64,000 nucleotides of DNA, taken from Marinococcus sp. PL1-022 (GTDB lineage Bacteria > Bacillota > Bacilli > Bacillales > Marinococcaceae). The notes below the pieces were generated by a model. The model was given only the letters and a program-made list of their open reading frames with translations, was not told the DNA's origin and ran no database searches. The translations under genes and the position numbers were made by a program. Location of the stretch: contig NZ_JAWXCX010000001.1 in the NCBI RefSeq assembly GCF_033845285.1, positions 1,565,495-1,629,494 of the forward strand, given 5' to 3'. Below, in pieces: positions 19,463 through 27,308 of this stretch. Position 1 is the stretch's first letter, and every line of letters begins with the position of its first letter.

Positions 19463-20800
19463 ATGAGTTCCACCCCATCCACCAGGGCCTCGAGCGCCCT
19501 AAAATTTATTATTCCTTCATTGATTGGGATCTTTTTATTCATGGTACCTATCTCTACTGACGACGGCTTAACCGTTCCGGTGGCTCTTCTTGCCGGATGG
19601 CTCGAAGGCTTACTGAGCGGTATACTGCCTGCAATGGGCGTTATTTTTATCGGCATCTCCGTCGCCGGCGCCATTATTGCCCGGTTCCGACCGTTTTCCT
19701 CCGGCATTGCCGTGTCGTTGTTTCATGTGACTAACGGCTGGCTGCTCATTCGGATTTTAGGCTTTATTTTTGCCTTCTTAACTCTTTTTCAAATCGGGCC
19801 AGCCTGGCTTGTCGGGGACGCCACCGGTGGTCTTTTGCTCTATTCCCTGATTCTCCTCTTAATTACCGTCTTCTTTTTTGCCGGTTATTTTCTCCCGTTT
19901 CTGCTTAATTTCGGTCTGCTTGAATTTTTCGGTTCAATCCTGACGATTTTAATGCGCCCATTATTTACCCTTCCGGGACGCTCATCGATTGACGGTCTTG
20001 CTTCATGGCTGGGGGACGGCACAATTGGGGTGCTTTTGACGAGCCAGCAGTATGAAAGCGGCCACTACACGCAGCGCGAAGCCGCTGTTATCAGTACGAC
20101 GTTTTCGGTAGTCAGTATCACATTCACTATCACGATCCTCGGGGAGCTCGATCTGCTTGCCTATACGCTGCCTTATTACCTCACCATCGTAGCAGCCGGT
20201 GTGGTGTGCGCCCTCATTATGCCGCGGATTCCTCCGCTGTCGCGGAAGAAAAACGAGTATTACAACCAGCAGCCGGCAGAGGAAATCGCCAATGGACATA
20301 CTGGCAAAAACCCAGTTTCCTCCGGGTGGGAAAAAGCACTCGATAAAGCTTCCCGCACTCATTGGTCTTCCGTCCTAATCAGCGGCACAAAAAACGTACT
20401 TGATATGTGGATCAGCGTCATACCAATCGTCATGGGCCTTGGCACCATCGCTGTGGTTATTGCAGAATTCACTCCGCTTTTTGCCTGGCTCGGCGCTCCG
20501 TTTGTTCCGCTCCTGCAGCTGATGCAGGTGCCGGAGGCTGTAGCAGCCAGCGAAACGATGCTTATCGGCTTTGCCGACATGTTCCTGCCGGCGATTCTTG
20601 GTACGGATATTGAAAGCGAAATGACACGCTTCATTATCGGAGCCCTCTCGGTTAGTCAGCTCATTTATATGTCCGAAGTCGGCGGCCTGCTGCTTGGGAG
20701 CAAGCTTCCTGTCCGTTTTACCGACCTGGTGCTGATCTTTCTGGAGAGAACCATCATTTCACTTCCGGTCATTGTTTTAATCGCTCATTTTATCTTTTAA
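19463..20800 (+). CDS. YjiH-family membrane protein (nucleoside-recognition/Gate domain)
   Basis: Integral membrane protein of about 445 residues with roughly ten hydrophobic segments, resembling YjiH-type proteins with Gate (nucleoside recognition) domains. Signature-like parts include GVIFIGISVAGAIIARFRP, GDGTIGVLLTSQQYESG and the C-terminal TRFIIGALSVSQLIYMSEVG. The ATG at 19463 is chosen because GAGGTG sits six bases before it; an in-frame ATG at 19442 lacks such a site. Proteins of this group are presumed permeases or membrane gates; the substrate is not known. It is monocistronic, ending at a strong bidirectional terminator. Confidence 0.8.
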   Translation: MSSTPSTRASSALKFIIPSLIGIFLFMVPISTDDGLTVPVALLAGWLEGLLSGILPAMGVIFIGISVAGAIIARFRPFSSGIAVSLFHVTNGWLLIRILGFIFAFLTLFQIGPAWLVGDATGGLLLYSLILLLITVFFFAGYFLPFLLNFGLLEFFGSILTILMRPLFTLPGRSSIDGLASWLGDGTIGVLLTSQQYESGHYTQREAAVISTTFSVVSITFTITILGELDLLAYTLPYYLTIVAAGVVCALIMPRIPPLSRKKNEYYNQQPAEEIANGHTGKNPVSSGWEKALDKASRTHWSSVLISGTKNVLDMWISVIPIVMGLGTIAVVIAEFTPLFAWLGAPFVPLLQLMQVPEAVAASETMLIGFADMFLPAILGTDIESEMTRFIIGALSVSQLIYMSEVGGLLLGSKLPVRFTDLVLIFLERTIISLPVIVLIAHFIF

Positions 20801-20825
20801 CAAAAAGAAGACGCATAAAAGAAAT

Positions 20826-20859
20826 CATAAAAAGCCGGCGGGGTCCGCCGGCTTTCTTT
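20826..20859. terminator. Bidirectional terminator
   Basis: A perfect 11-bp stem AAAGCCGGCGG / CCGCCGGCTTT with loop GGT serves the convergent yjiH-like gene and the gene ending at 20858. Confidence 0.85.
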
Positions 20860-21178
20860 ATGCTTCTGTACGCTGTTTTCCGTACCAGTCATCAAGCACT
20901 TTTGCATCGAGTATTTTGCTTTCAATAAATTTCTGCTGTTTCGTTTTAAATTCTTTCTGCCAGTCGATATTTAGTTCCTCAGCAAGCTCCACAGTAGTGA
21001 GCAGCTCCTGCCAGGCTACGTACCGTTTATACCAGAAAAACTGCGGCTGTTCATTCATATAAGGGTATAAGTCGTCAAAAGCTGTGTGTTTACAGTCAAT
21101 GGTGCGCTCAAATTGAGTTTTGGCTTCCTGCAATTTGCCGGCAAAAAACGTGCTGAGATTCGTTTTGTTTTGACTCAT
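20858..21178 (-). CDS. Hypothetical protein (106 aa)
   Basis: Not recognised. A small soluble protein rich in aromatic residues (FFWYKRYVAWQELL) and predicted largely helical, with one cysteine (DCKHTAFDDLYPYM). The start is supported by GGAG six bases upstream. It is the last gene before the bidirectional terminator and stands apart from the next gene, which has its own terminator. Confidence 0.65.
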   Translation of the reverse strand: MSQNKTNLSTFFAGKLQEAKTQFERTIDCKHTAFDDLYPYMNEQPQFFWYKRYVAWQELLTTVELAEELNIDWQKEFKTKQQKFIESKILDAKVLDDWYGKQRTEA

Positions 21179-21271
21179 CAGCTCTCCATCCCTTCTGTAT
21201 ATTTACCTACATTCTGCCACAGAAACGCCTGATCGAAAAGAATTATGTTTTCCCTGAATTTTCAGAGCAAT

Positions 21272-21298
21272 AAAAAACGCTGCGTTTGGCAGCGTTTT
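21272..21298 (-). terminator. Terminator of the 230-aa hypothetical gene
   Basis: Stem AACGCTGC / GCAGCGTT with a five-base loop; the minus strand continues into TTTTTTA. Confidence 0.85.
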
Positions 21299-21307
21299 GT
21301 TCGTCGA

Positions 21308-22000
21308 TTAACCAATCCGGTCAAGGCGGCGCTCCATCCGTTCAAGCTGATGGTCGCCCGCTCTCTTTTTATTCGAGGATTTAATTATTTTTTTCAGCTT
21401 TTTCTTTGTCGTTCCTGCCGGAAGAAGACCTTCACTGATCAGAAACTTGTAAAAGAAGTCGAGACGCCCCGTTTCGAGCTGATAAGCACGCGGCACCTGC
21501 TGCAGGTACGAAGTGACCGCATCTGACAAGGAATCGTTGTGAGCATCCAATTCGCTGTAACGTTCTTTATACATGCGGTAATTGTTTTCACTGAGGCGGT
21601 TCATAAGCGTCAGCAGAAAACGTTCTTCATTTCCCTGAAGCTGAAAGCCTTTCTTTTCAATCAAACGGAGAAACACCGCAAGATCCGTGTTGTAAAAGTC
21701 GAGCGCAAGCTTCATTTCACTTGTGACAGAAAGCGTCAGTGAATACTTTCCCTGCGCCCGGGCAAGCAGCCGGTTGTAAAGCGCCCGGTTCACACGGTCA
21801 TTTAACAGAAACGACGGATGGATCGTATACAAATATTTTTCAATATCTTTATTGAGAAGTTCATCAGTCCAATCATCGTTTTCACGCCTCTGTCTCATCT
21901 GTAACTGCAGATCCGTATTATAACCCTGAATCCGTTCTTCTGTTTGACGGGCGAGCTGATCGCGCTTGTCCATCCATTTTTGCTTCATTGCTTTAAGCAT
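21308..22000 (-). CDS. Hypothetical helical protein (230 aa)
   Basis: Not recognised. The ATG at 22000 has GGGAGG eight bases upstream. The sequence is highly charged and helical: a basic N-terminal amphipathic part (KQKWMDKRDQLARQTEERI), a middle part beginning LLNKDIEKYLYTIHPSFLLND, and a Lys-rich C-terminus (TKKKLKKIIKSSNKKR). There is no signal peptide, membrane helix or cysteine. It is a single gene with its own terminator, next to but not co-transcribed with the toxin-antitoxin pair. Confidence 0.65.
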   Translation of the reverse strand: MLKAMKQKWMDKRDQLARQTEERIQGYNTDLQLQMRQRRENDDWTDELLNKDIEKYLYTIHPSFLLNDRVNRALYNRLLARAQGKYSLTLSVTSEMKLALDFYNTDLAVFLRLIEKKGFQLQGNEERFLLTLMNRLSENNYRMYKERYSELDAHNDSLSDAVTSYLQQVPRAYQLETGRLDFFYKFLISEGLLPAGTTKKKLKKIIKSSNKKRAGDHQLERMERRLDRIG

Positions 22001-22213
22001 ATGAAAGCCTCCCTTCCTTATCCTCTCTCTTATAGACTGGTTGATCCAGCCCTCTCTTTATTTCCTAGAGCAGTGTATCACATCACAACTTAAAATAAAA
22101 TAGAGCATTTAAAAGTTTTTCGTATGAATTTACATCTTTGCGCTACTGAGTGCTTTTATTAGACTCACAGAACGATATATCGCGTTTTAAAGGCACTCAC
22201 TTCTTTTTTTGCA

Positions 22214-22242
22214 GCAAAAAACCTTCCCGGTTTGGGAAGGCT
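22214..22242 (-). terminator. Terminator of the toxin-antitoxin operon
   Basis: Stem CCTTCCC / GGGAAGG followed on the minus strand by TTTTTTG, about 50 bases after the toxin stop. Confidence 0.8.
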
Positions 22243-22291
22243 TTAGGTATTCATATGCCGGCGGGGGCCCGCAGTCGTTATGTATGATGGA

Positions 22292-22690
22292 CTAATTGAA
22301 CTCATGAAGGCCGAGGCTTATTTCCAAACCTTTACGCACCTGCTCCATGGTTTCATCATCGAGGTGGGTAATCTTATCGGTTAACCGCTGCTTATCAATA
22401 GTACGAAGCTGCTCAAGCAGGATAACGCTGTCACGGTCAAATCGATGCTTGGCGGCATCAATTTCCACGTGTGTCGGCATTTTTGCCTTTTTAATCTGTG
22501 CCGTAATAGCAGCCACAATCACTGTGGGACTGAAGCGGTTACCAATATTATTTTGAATAATAAGTACGGGGCGGACGCCTCCCTGCTCTGACCCGACTAC
22601 CGGAGACAGGTCCGCAAAAAATACGTCCCCCCGTTTAACTACTTTTTTATGATGCTGATTGTTTTGTTTCGAATCACTCAAACCACCCAT
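22292..22690 (-). CDS. ndoA: EndoA (MazF/PemK-type) mRNA interferase toxin
   Basis: Ribosome-independent endoribonuclease toxin of the MazF/PemK family, cleaving RNA at short U-rich sites in B. subtilis. The core from [20 protein letters not shown] through [24 protein letters not shown] and [12 protein letters not shown] is almost identical to B. subtilis NdoA. The open frame carries an extra N-terminal stretch of about 17 residues ([17 protein letters not shown]). The ATG at 22690 has a perfect AAAGGAGGTGA immediately in front, which is unusually close; a TTG three codons later is better spaced. It lies 49 bases after its antitoxin gene. Confidence 0.93.
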   Translation of the reverse strand: MGGLSDSKQNNQHHKKVVKRGDVFFADLSPVVGSEQGGVRPVLIIQNNIGNRFSPTVIVAAITAQIKKAKMPTHVEIDAAKHRFDRDSVILLEQLRTIDKQRLTDKITHLDDETMEQVRKGLEISLGLHEFN

Positions 22691-22739
22691 TCACCTCCTT
22701 TTCCGGTTGCGCGCTTATGCTGCCGGACAGGATGAACAG

Positions 22740-23006
22740 CTAGTCTTGTTCGTTCAGCCGCCGTTCTGTCGTCTGTGTAGATTCTGTTTCAGCATATTCA
22801 AATTCAGCGCATATTTCAGCATTTAGTGCAGCCATTTCTGCATATCCGTTCTTCAATTGTTCCTGCATGTCTGTGGATTTTTGTTTTTCAATCTGATCTT
22901 TTAATACCTGATGAAAAAAAGAATCCTTTTCTGACTGGGACAGATGTTCGATTTCCGTATAGAGTTCTTCTGGAAGTTCTAGAGCGATCTGCTGAAGCTG
23001 CGACAT
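22740..23006 (-). CDS. ndoAI: EndoAI-type antitoxin (ribbon-helix-helix)
   Basis: Antitoxin partner of the MazF-type toxin. The 88-residue protein has a short beta strand plus helices consistent with a ribbon-helix-helix DNA-binding fold (IALELPEELYTEIEHLSQSEKDSF). Its C-terminus, YAEMAALNAEICAEF and TTERRL, corresponds to the toxin-binding tail of B. subtilis EndoAI. The DNA-binding half diverges from that of B. subtilis, lacking the usual MREKRSRNELI segment. Antitoxin-first order and spacing are typical. Such antitoxins repress their own promoter, here probably 23045-23073. Confidence 0.85.
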   Translation of the reverse strand: MSQLQQIALELPEELYTEIEHLSQSEKDSFFHQVLKDQIEKQKSTDMQEQLKNGYAEMAALNAEICAEFEYAETESTQTTERRLNEQD

Positions 23007-23044
23007 ACGTAATTGGCCCCCTAATGTTCTGTTTTCCCTCTCTC

Positions 23045-23073
23045 ATTATATAAGAAAGGTTCCCTAAAATGAA
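23045..23073 (-). promoter_or_regulatory. Promoter of the antitoxin-toxin operon
   Basis: Minus-strand TTCATT (23068-23073), a 17-base spacer and a perfect TATAAT (23045-23050), about 38 bases before the antitoxin ATG. Confidence 0.65.
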
Positions 23074-23218
23074 ATGTGTTTTTAAAATTTTTTTGTCAGC
23101 CTCGTCCTTTCTCCGCCCAAACAGCGGTGGTGAAGGGAAATGCAGGCGATATTTAATTATGTTTATTCACGCCAAAATCAGGCAATACGTAATTTATAAT
23201 TGATTTTCAGCCGTACTA

Positions 23219-23247
23219 TTGTCTTTCGGAGCGTTATCTGCTATGGT
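23219..23247 (+). promoter_or_regulatory. Promoter of the lysine riboswitch-dapA transcript
   Basis: TTGTCT, a 17-base spacer and TATGGT, with TGC directly before the -10 (extended -10). Transcription would begin near 23254, about 35 bases before the riboswitch aptamer. Confidence 0.7.
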
Positions 23248-23287
23248 GTAGTTAATTAATTTCATATCCTGCTTCTTTATTTGAGAA

Positions 23288-23464
23288 GTGAGGTTAGAGG
23301 CTGCGAAAACTATTAGTACGCTTTAGGAAGAGAATGAGCTCTGGTGATTAAAGCGGAAAGGGGTTTTTGCCGAAGCTGCGGACGACTCAATCGTTCAACG
23401 CTGGTCTCGTATTGAATAAATGCGGGACTGTCATACAGATTTTCTGTATGGAGGGCTATCTCAC
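23288..23464 (+). promoter_or_regulatory. Lysine riboswitch (L box)
   Basis: The leader upstream of dapA carries L-box hallmarks in order. These are GAGGTTAGAGGCTGCG, an AGTAC segment, AAAGGGG...GCCGAAGC, the diagnostic AAATGCGGGACTGTC, and GGAGGGCTATCTCAC. GTGAGGTTAG (from 23288) and CTATCTCAC (to 23464) can close the P1 helix. Known family function: lysine binding stabilises the aptamer and favours early termination of lysine-pathway genes. The terminator follows at 23501. I identify it by sequence memory, without a covariance search. Confidence 0.92.
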
Positions 23465-23500
23465 GCACGTGCGGTTCTGCTTAACAGCTGAAGCGTTCCT

Positions 23501-23534
23501 GCAACGATGGGCTCTTTCCATGGTTGCTTTTTTC
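23501..23534 (+). terminator. Riboswitch-controlled terminator in the dapA leader
   Basis: Stem GCAACGATGG / CCATGGTTGC, with one G-G mismatch, followed by TTTTTT. It lies 37 bases after the aptamer and 80 bases before dapA, as expected for a transcriptional OFF switch. Confidence 0.8.
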
Positions 23535-23615
23535 GTGTCCGGACGGAGACGAAGACGTGAAACCGCAAGCCCTCTCTTTTTAGGCAAGACTATACTTTTA
23601 AGAGGGTGAGTAAAC

Positions 23616-24503
23616 ATGAATTTTGGCAGACTGAGTACAGCGATGGTGACTCCATTCGATGAACACGGAGATATAGATTACACTGCATTAACCAGACTCA
23701 TTAATCATTTGATCAGCACAGGAACAGAAAGCATCGTGGTTGCAGGGACAACCGGCGAGTCTCCAACGCTTTCCCATGAGGAAAAAATTTCATTGTTCCG
23801 TCACACTGTACAGACTGTAAACGGCCGGGTGCCGGTCATTGCAGGCACAGGCTCCAACGATACAAGGGCTTCACTCGCCTTGTCCCTCGAAGCGGAAAAA
23901 ACCGGCATTGATGCCGTTATGCTCGTTACTCCGTACTATAATAAACCTTCCCAGGAAGGGATGTACCAGCACTTCCGTACAATTGCTGAAGGAATTAACA
24001 CTCCGGTGATGCTTTATAATATTCCGGGGCGGAGTGCAGCCGGCATGACGCCGGAAACCATTGTACGACTGTCCCATGTCAGAAACATCTGCTCCATTAA
24101 AGAAGCGAGCGGTGATCTCGAAGCTGCGGCCTATATCCTGCAGCATGCACCGCAGGACTTTACTTTATACAGCGGTGATGACAGCCTGACGCTTCCACTT
24201 CTGTCTGTTGGAGCTACCGGCGTCGTTTCTGTGTCTGCCCATGTGGCCGGAGAGAGCATGCAGGACATGATTCAAAGCTTCTTTAACGGACAGCCGGTCT
24301 ATGCCGCTTCCCGGCACCGTGATCTGCTTCCGCTGATGAAATCGATGTTTGCGGCTCCTAGTCCGACTCCTGTCAAAGCTGCGCTTGAGATGCGCGGTAT
24401 CATTTCCGGCGACGTCCGCCTCCCGATGGTACGTTTAAACGCAGAAGAAGAAGCGCTTCTCCGTCAGGTCGTTGAACCGGCAGCCTCCTTCTACGTCGGC
24501 TGA
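23616..24503 (+). CDS. dapA: 4-Hydroxy-tetrahydrodipicolinate synthase
   Basis: Condenses pyruvate with aspartate semialdehyde at the first committed step of lysine and diaminopimelate synthesis. The 295-residue TIM barrel shows AGTTGES, the TPYYNKPSQEG loop with the catalytic tyrosine, and the Schiff-base lysine in SIKEASGD (about 161). The start follows AAGAGGGTG. It stands alone between riboswitch and terminator and is not joined to asd and dapG as in B. subtilis. The upstream lysine riboswitch implies direct repression by lysine. It competes for aspartate semialdehyde with the catabolic operon at 27-33 kb. Confidence 0.95.
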   Translation: MNFGRLSTAMVTPFDEHGDIDYTALTRLINHLISTGTESIVVAGTTGESPTLSHEEKISLFRHTVQTVNGRVPVIAGTGSNDTRASLALSLEAEKTGIDAVMLVTPYYNKPSQEGMYQHFRTIAEGINTPVMLYNIPGRSAAGMTPETIVRLSHVRNICSIKEASGDLEAAAYILQHAPQDFTLYSGDDSLTLPLLSVGATGVVSVSAHVAGESMQDMIQSFFNGQPVYAASRHRDLLPLMKSMFAAPSPTPVKAALEMRGIISGDVRLPMVRLNAEEEALLRQVVEPAASFYVG

Positions 24504-24519
24504 TACAAATTTACGGTTT

Positions 24520-24549
24520 TAAACCCCGCTCATTCAGGCGGGGTTTTTC
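24520..24549 (+). terminator. Terminator of dapA
   Basis: Stem AACCCCGC / GCGGGGTT followed by TTTTTC. Confidence 0.9.
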
Positions 24550-24610
24550 AGTTATGTGCTTATTTATGCTACGCTTTAAGTGTAAAAAAAGTCGCTAGGA
24601 GTGCGTATAT

Positions 24611-24841
24611 ATGAAAACATTAATAGTGGCGCTGATCCGGCTGTATCAACGTTACATTTCCCGGTTCACACCTCCCTCCTGCCGGTTCTATCCCACCTGT
24701 TCCCAGTACAGTATTACCGCCTTTGAGCGTTTCGGCTTTTGGAAAGGGTCCTTTTTAACGGTCAAGCGCATTGTCAAATGCCATCCCTTCCATCCGGGCG
24801 GTTTTGACGAGGTTCCGGATAAAAAAACAGACATCCGCTAA
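24611..24841 (+). CDS. yidD: YidD membrane protein insertion efficiency factor
   Basis: Small (76 aa) protein of the YidD family, which assists YidC-dependent membrane protein insertion at the inner face of the membrane. Signature parts are [24 protein letters not shown], with the conserved Cys pair region, and the CHPFHPGG motif. The start is preceded by AGGAG nine bases upstream. Its final codons lie in the stem of a bidirectional terminator shared with the convergent transporter gene, which it overlaps by two bases. Confidence 0.93.
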   Translation: MKTLIVALIRLYQRYISRFTPPSCRFYPTCSQYSITAFERFGFWKGSFLTVKRIVKCHPFHPGGFDEVPDKKTDIR

Positions 24842-24877
24842 GCATGGCGTTTAGCGGATGTCTGTTTACGTTTTTTT
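24821..24877. terminator. Bidirectional terminator inside two coding ends
   Basis: A perfect 17-bp stem (arms 24825-24841 and 24851-24867, loop GCATGGCGT) is flanked by an A-run on the left and a T-run on the right. The left arm encodes the last residues and stop of yidD. The whole hairpin encodes the last residues of the minus-strand EamA transporter. Confidence 0.9.
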
Positions 24878-25779
24878 AACAGCAGCTGTTCCACCCAGCC
24901 GGTGCCAAGCAGCACTCCGGCCACAATAAATACAAATCCTCCAAGCTGGGCCGGTGATACGTTTTCTCCGAGAATAAGCGCTGAGCTTAACAGACCGAAA
25001 AACGGTACAAAGTTGTTAAATATGGCTGTTTTCCCCGGTCCGATTTTAGAGATCGAGGCGTTATATAAAATCTGTCCGAGACCGGTGGCAAAAATCCCGG
25101 AAAGTAAAAACACGAGCCATACCCAGCCTGGAGCCGTTATATACGACTCCCACCCGGACGGAGAAAGCACGAAGCTGACTACGAACAAACCAACAGAGCC
25201 AAGCATCAGTGTGTAAATCGTTAATACTCTTGGGGCCACCAGCTCAGAGGCTTTTTTAATGAACAAAAAGCTGACGGCCTGGGCAGTCATTGCCGCAAAG
25301 ATAAAAGCGTCTCCCCTCGCGGCGCCCTGTACCGCTCCCCCGCCTTCTCCGGTGACATTAATAAGTACTGCTCCTGCAAATCCGGCAAATACCCCGAGCC
25401 AGCGAAGCTTCGTAAAGGCATCCCCCAAAAACAGCATGGACAGGAGCGCTGTCGTAATAGGAAGAAGCGCAAGGATGAGCGAGCTTTTCACAGCGGTTGT
25501 TTCACTCAATCCTATAGCTAAAAACGTATGATGACCGGTCATGCCAAACACCGCGGCCAGCAGTATATACATAAAAGCAGCCTGGGGTACCCGTTCATGT
25601 TCTTTGCGCAGAAACACAAACAAGGCGACAGACAGACCGGCAAGCAAAATCCGGGCTGCCTGCATATAAACCGGGCTTATTTCAGCCACCAGCACCTTCA
25701 ATGCCACGACATTCAGCCCCCACATCAGCATCACAAGCATGACTGATCCATATAATTTTCCAGCTTCAAGTGGACGCAT
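24838..25779 (-). CDS. DMT-superfamily (EamA) transporter
   Basis: 313-residue inner-membrane protein with about ten hydrophobic segments and two EamA repeats (roughly 10-140 and 155-290). Repeat-typical sequences are [20 protein letters not shown] and [26 protein letters not shown]. EamA proteins usually export or import amino acids or other metabolites; the substrate is not readable. It follows the 457-aa permease by 21 bases on the same strand, so the two are probably co-transcribed. It ends in the terminator shared with yidD. Confidence 0.85.
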   Translation of the reverse strand: MRPLEAGKLYGSVMLVMLMWGLNVVALKVLVAEISPVYMQAARILLAGLSVALFVFLRKEHERVPQAAFMYILLAAVFGMTGHHTFLAIGLSETTAVKSSLILALLPITTALLSMLFLGDAFTKLRWLGVFAGFAGAVLINVTGEGGGAVQGAARGDAFIFAAMTAQAVSFLFIKKASELVAPRVLTIYTLMLGSVGLFVVSFVLSPSGWESYITAPGWVWLVFLLSGIFATGLGQILYNASISKIGPGKTAIFNNFVPFFGLLSSALILGENVSPAQLGGFVFIVAGVLLGTGWVEQLLLKKRKQTSAKRHA

Positions 25780-25800
25780 GCTGCATTCTCTCCTTCATTT

Positions 25801-27174
25801 TTACATTACTGTTTCTCCGAGTATAAATAACACAAGGCTCAGCACGACGGCTGCGCTTAGAATAAATGCTGTATTTTTCCTGATGACCTCAATGGTGGTC
25901 GTCCCCATCAAATGGGCTGTCATAAGTATTGCTCCTGTAAACGGAGACACCTGGACGCCGAGCATCCAGGACATGAGCAGCAGCACAGCCATAAATGGAG
26001 CCCCCACCCCGAAAATTTCCGGCGAAAGGGCCCCTCCGAGGCCAGTGACAATGATAACGGGATGAATACCCACAGCAGATAGTCCCATTACGATAGCAAC
26101 CACCCAGGCAATCAGCAGAATCATATAGCCCTGGGACAGAAAGCTGATGGCTTCAGAAAGCCACACCCCGGCATCACTGCTCCGAAGCGCAACACTGAAA
26201 AATCCGGCCGTCACAAAAATACCAATTTCGTTGTACAGTCGTTCAAACGAACCGCCTACGTGTTTCCACGTTGACTGTGCAAACGAGGCGGCCTGTTTTC
26301 GTGCAATGGCCCACACCCACGGATACAAAAGAGCAAGCACAGAAACAATCGTCAGCATATTGTAGGGCAGCAGCGCTTCAAGCAAAAAAGAAGCAGCAAG
26401 CAAAATACCTAAAAAGAGTATAAACGTGCGCATCGAAGAGACGGGCGGATTAGCTTCTTTTTCCTTCTCCGGAACCGTCCAGCTGTCATCGGCGAACGCC
26501 GACGAACGGAAAAATACAACGACCAGACCCGTTAATACCGCAGCCATCACGATCCCGTACGGACCAACCTCTCCCCAGCTCAAATCATAGATGCTTAAAA
26601 TCAGGGCCATGTTTACAAAGTACGGCGACCAGAGCATGCACGAGCCAAATCCTCTGAGCACCGTTAACGCCATTCTTTTTTGTTCAAACGGCGGAAAGCT
26701 TTCCTTGGCTATGCCGTACACAAGCGGCATAGAGCCGAGATTAAGAATAGCACCGATGCTTGCCGTCACTCCGTAGCCAAGCCGATGCGGCGGCACTCCC
26801 CTTTTATCGTTTTGACGTTCAAGATACTGCTGAAACGCATGCAGATGTCCGGCTTCTGACATGTACGTCCCAATCAGCGGTACCGTCAAAAAGAGGGCCA
26901 GCAGCGGCAGATTTTCCCCGAAGCTTGTCCATACTGTCTGCCAGGAGACCCCGTAGGTCCAGAACAGAGCAATACCGACAGCGATCAGCACGTAAACCAC
27001 CCGCCGGTTCAGGGGCGGCATCACAGGCATTGATGCCACAAGCAGCACACCGGCAATCAGGCTGTACGCGTATTCGACAAATGGAACGCTTAAAAGCACT
27101 TCTAAAAAATAGCAAAATACAGCCGCAAAAGCAGCAGCTCCAAGTGTTGGTTTTATGTAGGCCTGCCGGTTCAT
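25801..27174 (-). CDS. Multi-spanning permease, ion-transporter-like
   Basis: About 457 residues with roughly twelve hydrophobic segments. The ATG at 27174 (MNRQAYIKPTLG) is preferred because AGAGGA precedes it; earlier in-frame starts lie too close to or upstream of this site. Two re-entrant-loop-like stretches (LGSMPLVYGIAKESFPPFEQKR and VQVSPFTGAILMTAHLMG) recall the ion transporter (DctM/CitMHS/ArsB-type) superfamily, but I cannot name the family with confidence. It lies directly downstream of the ectoine-like operon but behind that operon's terminator, so it has its own promoter. Uptake of that operon's substrate is possible but unproven. Confidence 0.6.
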   Translation of the reverse strand: MNRQAYIKPTLGAAAFAAVFCYFLEVLLSVPFVEYAYSLIAGVLLVASMPVMPPLNRRVVYVLIAVGIALFWTYGVSWQTVWTSFGENLPLLALFLTVPLIGTYMSEAGHLHAFQQYLERQNDKRGVPPHRLGYGVTASIGAILNLGSMPLVYGIAKESFPPFEQKRMALTVLRGFGSCMLWSPYFVNMALILSIYDLSWGEVGPYGIVMAAVLTGLVVVFFRSSAFADDSWTVPEKEKEANPPVSSMRTFILFLGILLAASFLLEALLPYNMLTIVSVLALLYPWVWAIARKQAASFAQSTWKHVGGSFERLYNEIGIFVTAGFFSVALRSSDAGVWLSEAISFLSQGYMILLIAWVVAIVMGLSAVGIHPVIIVTGLGGALSPEIFGVGAPFMAVLLLMSWMLGVQVSPFTGAILMTAHLMGTTTIEVIRKNTAFILSAAVVLSLVLFILGETVM

Positions 27175-27265
27175 GATCATTCCTCTTTTTCGTCCAGTCA
27201 TCATTGCAAACACCTTTATGCTATCACTATCCGGAAAAAATAGCCAATACCTGCATTCCCATCCA

Positions 27266-27301
27266 TAAAAAAGCGGACTTCCAAAAAAAGAAGTCCGCTG
27301 C
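27266..27301 (-). terminator. Terminator of the ectoine-catabolism-like operon
   Basis: Perfect 10-bp stem AGCGGACTTC / GAAGTCCGCT with an A-rich loop, followed by TTTTTTA on the minus strand. Confidence 0.9.
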
Positions 27302-27308
27302 CTGTTTC

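Noticed and set aside
23367-23609. 80-aa plus-strand frame upstream of dapA
   Set aside because: It lies within the lysine riboswitch aptamer and terminator, which explain the sequence better than a protein.
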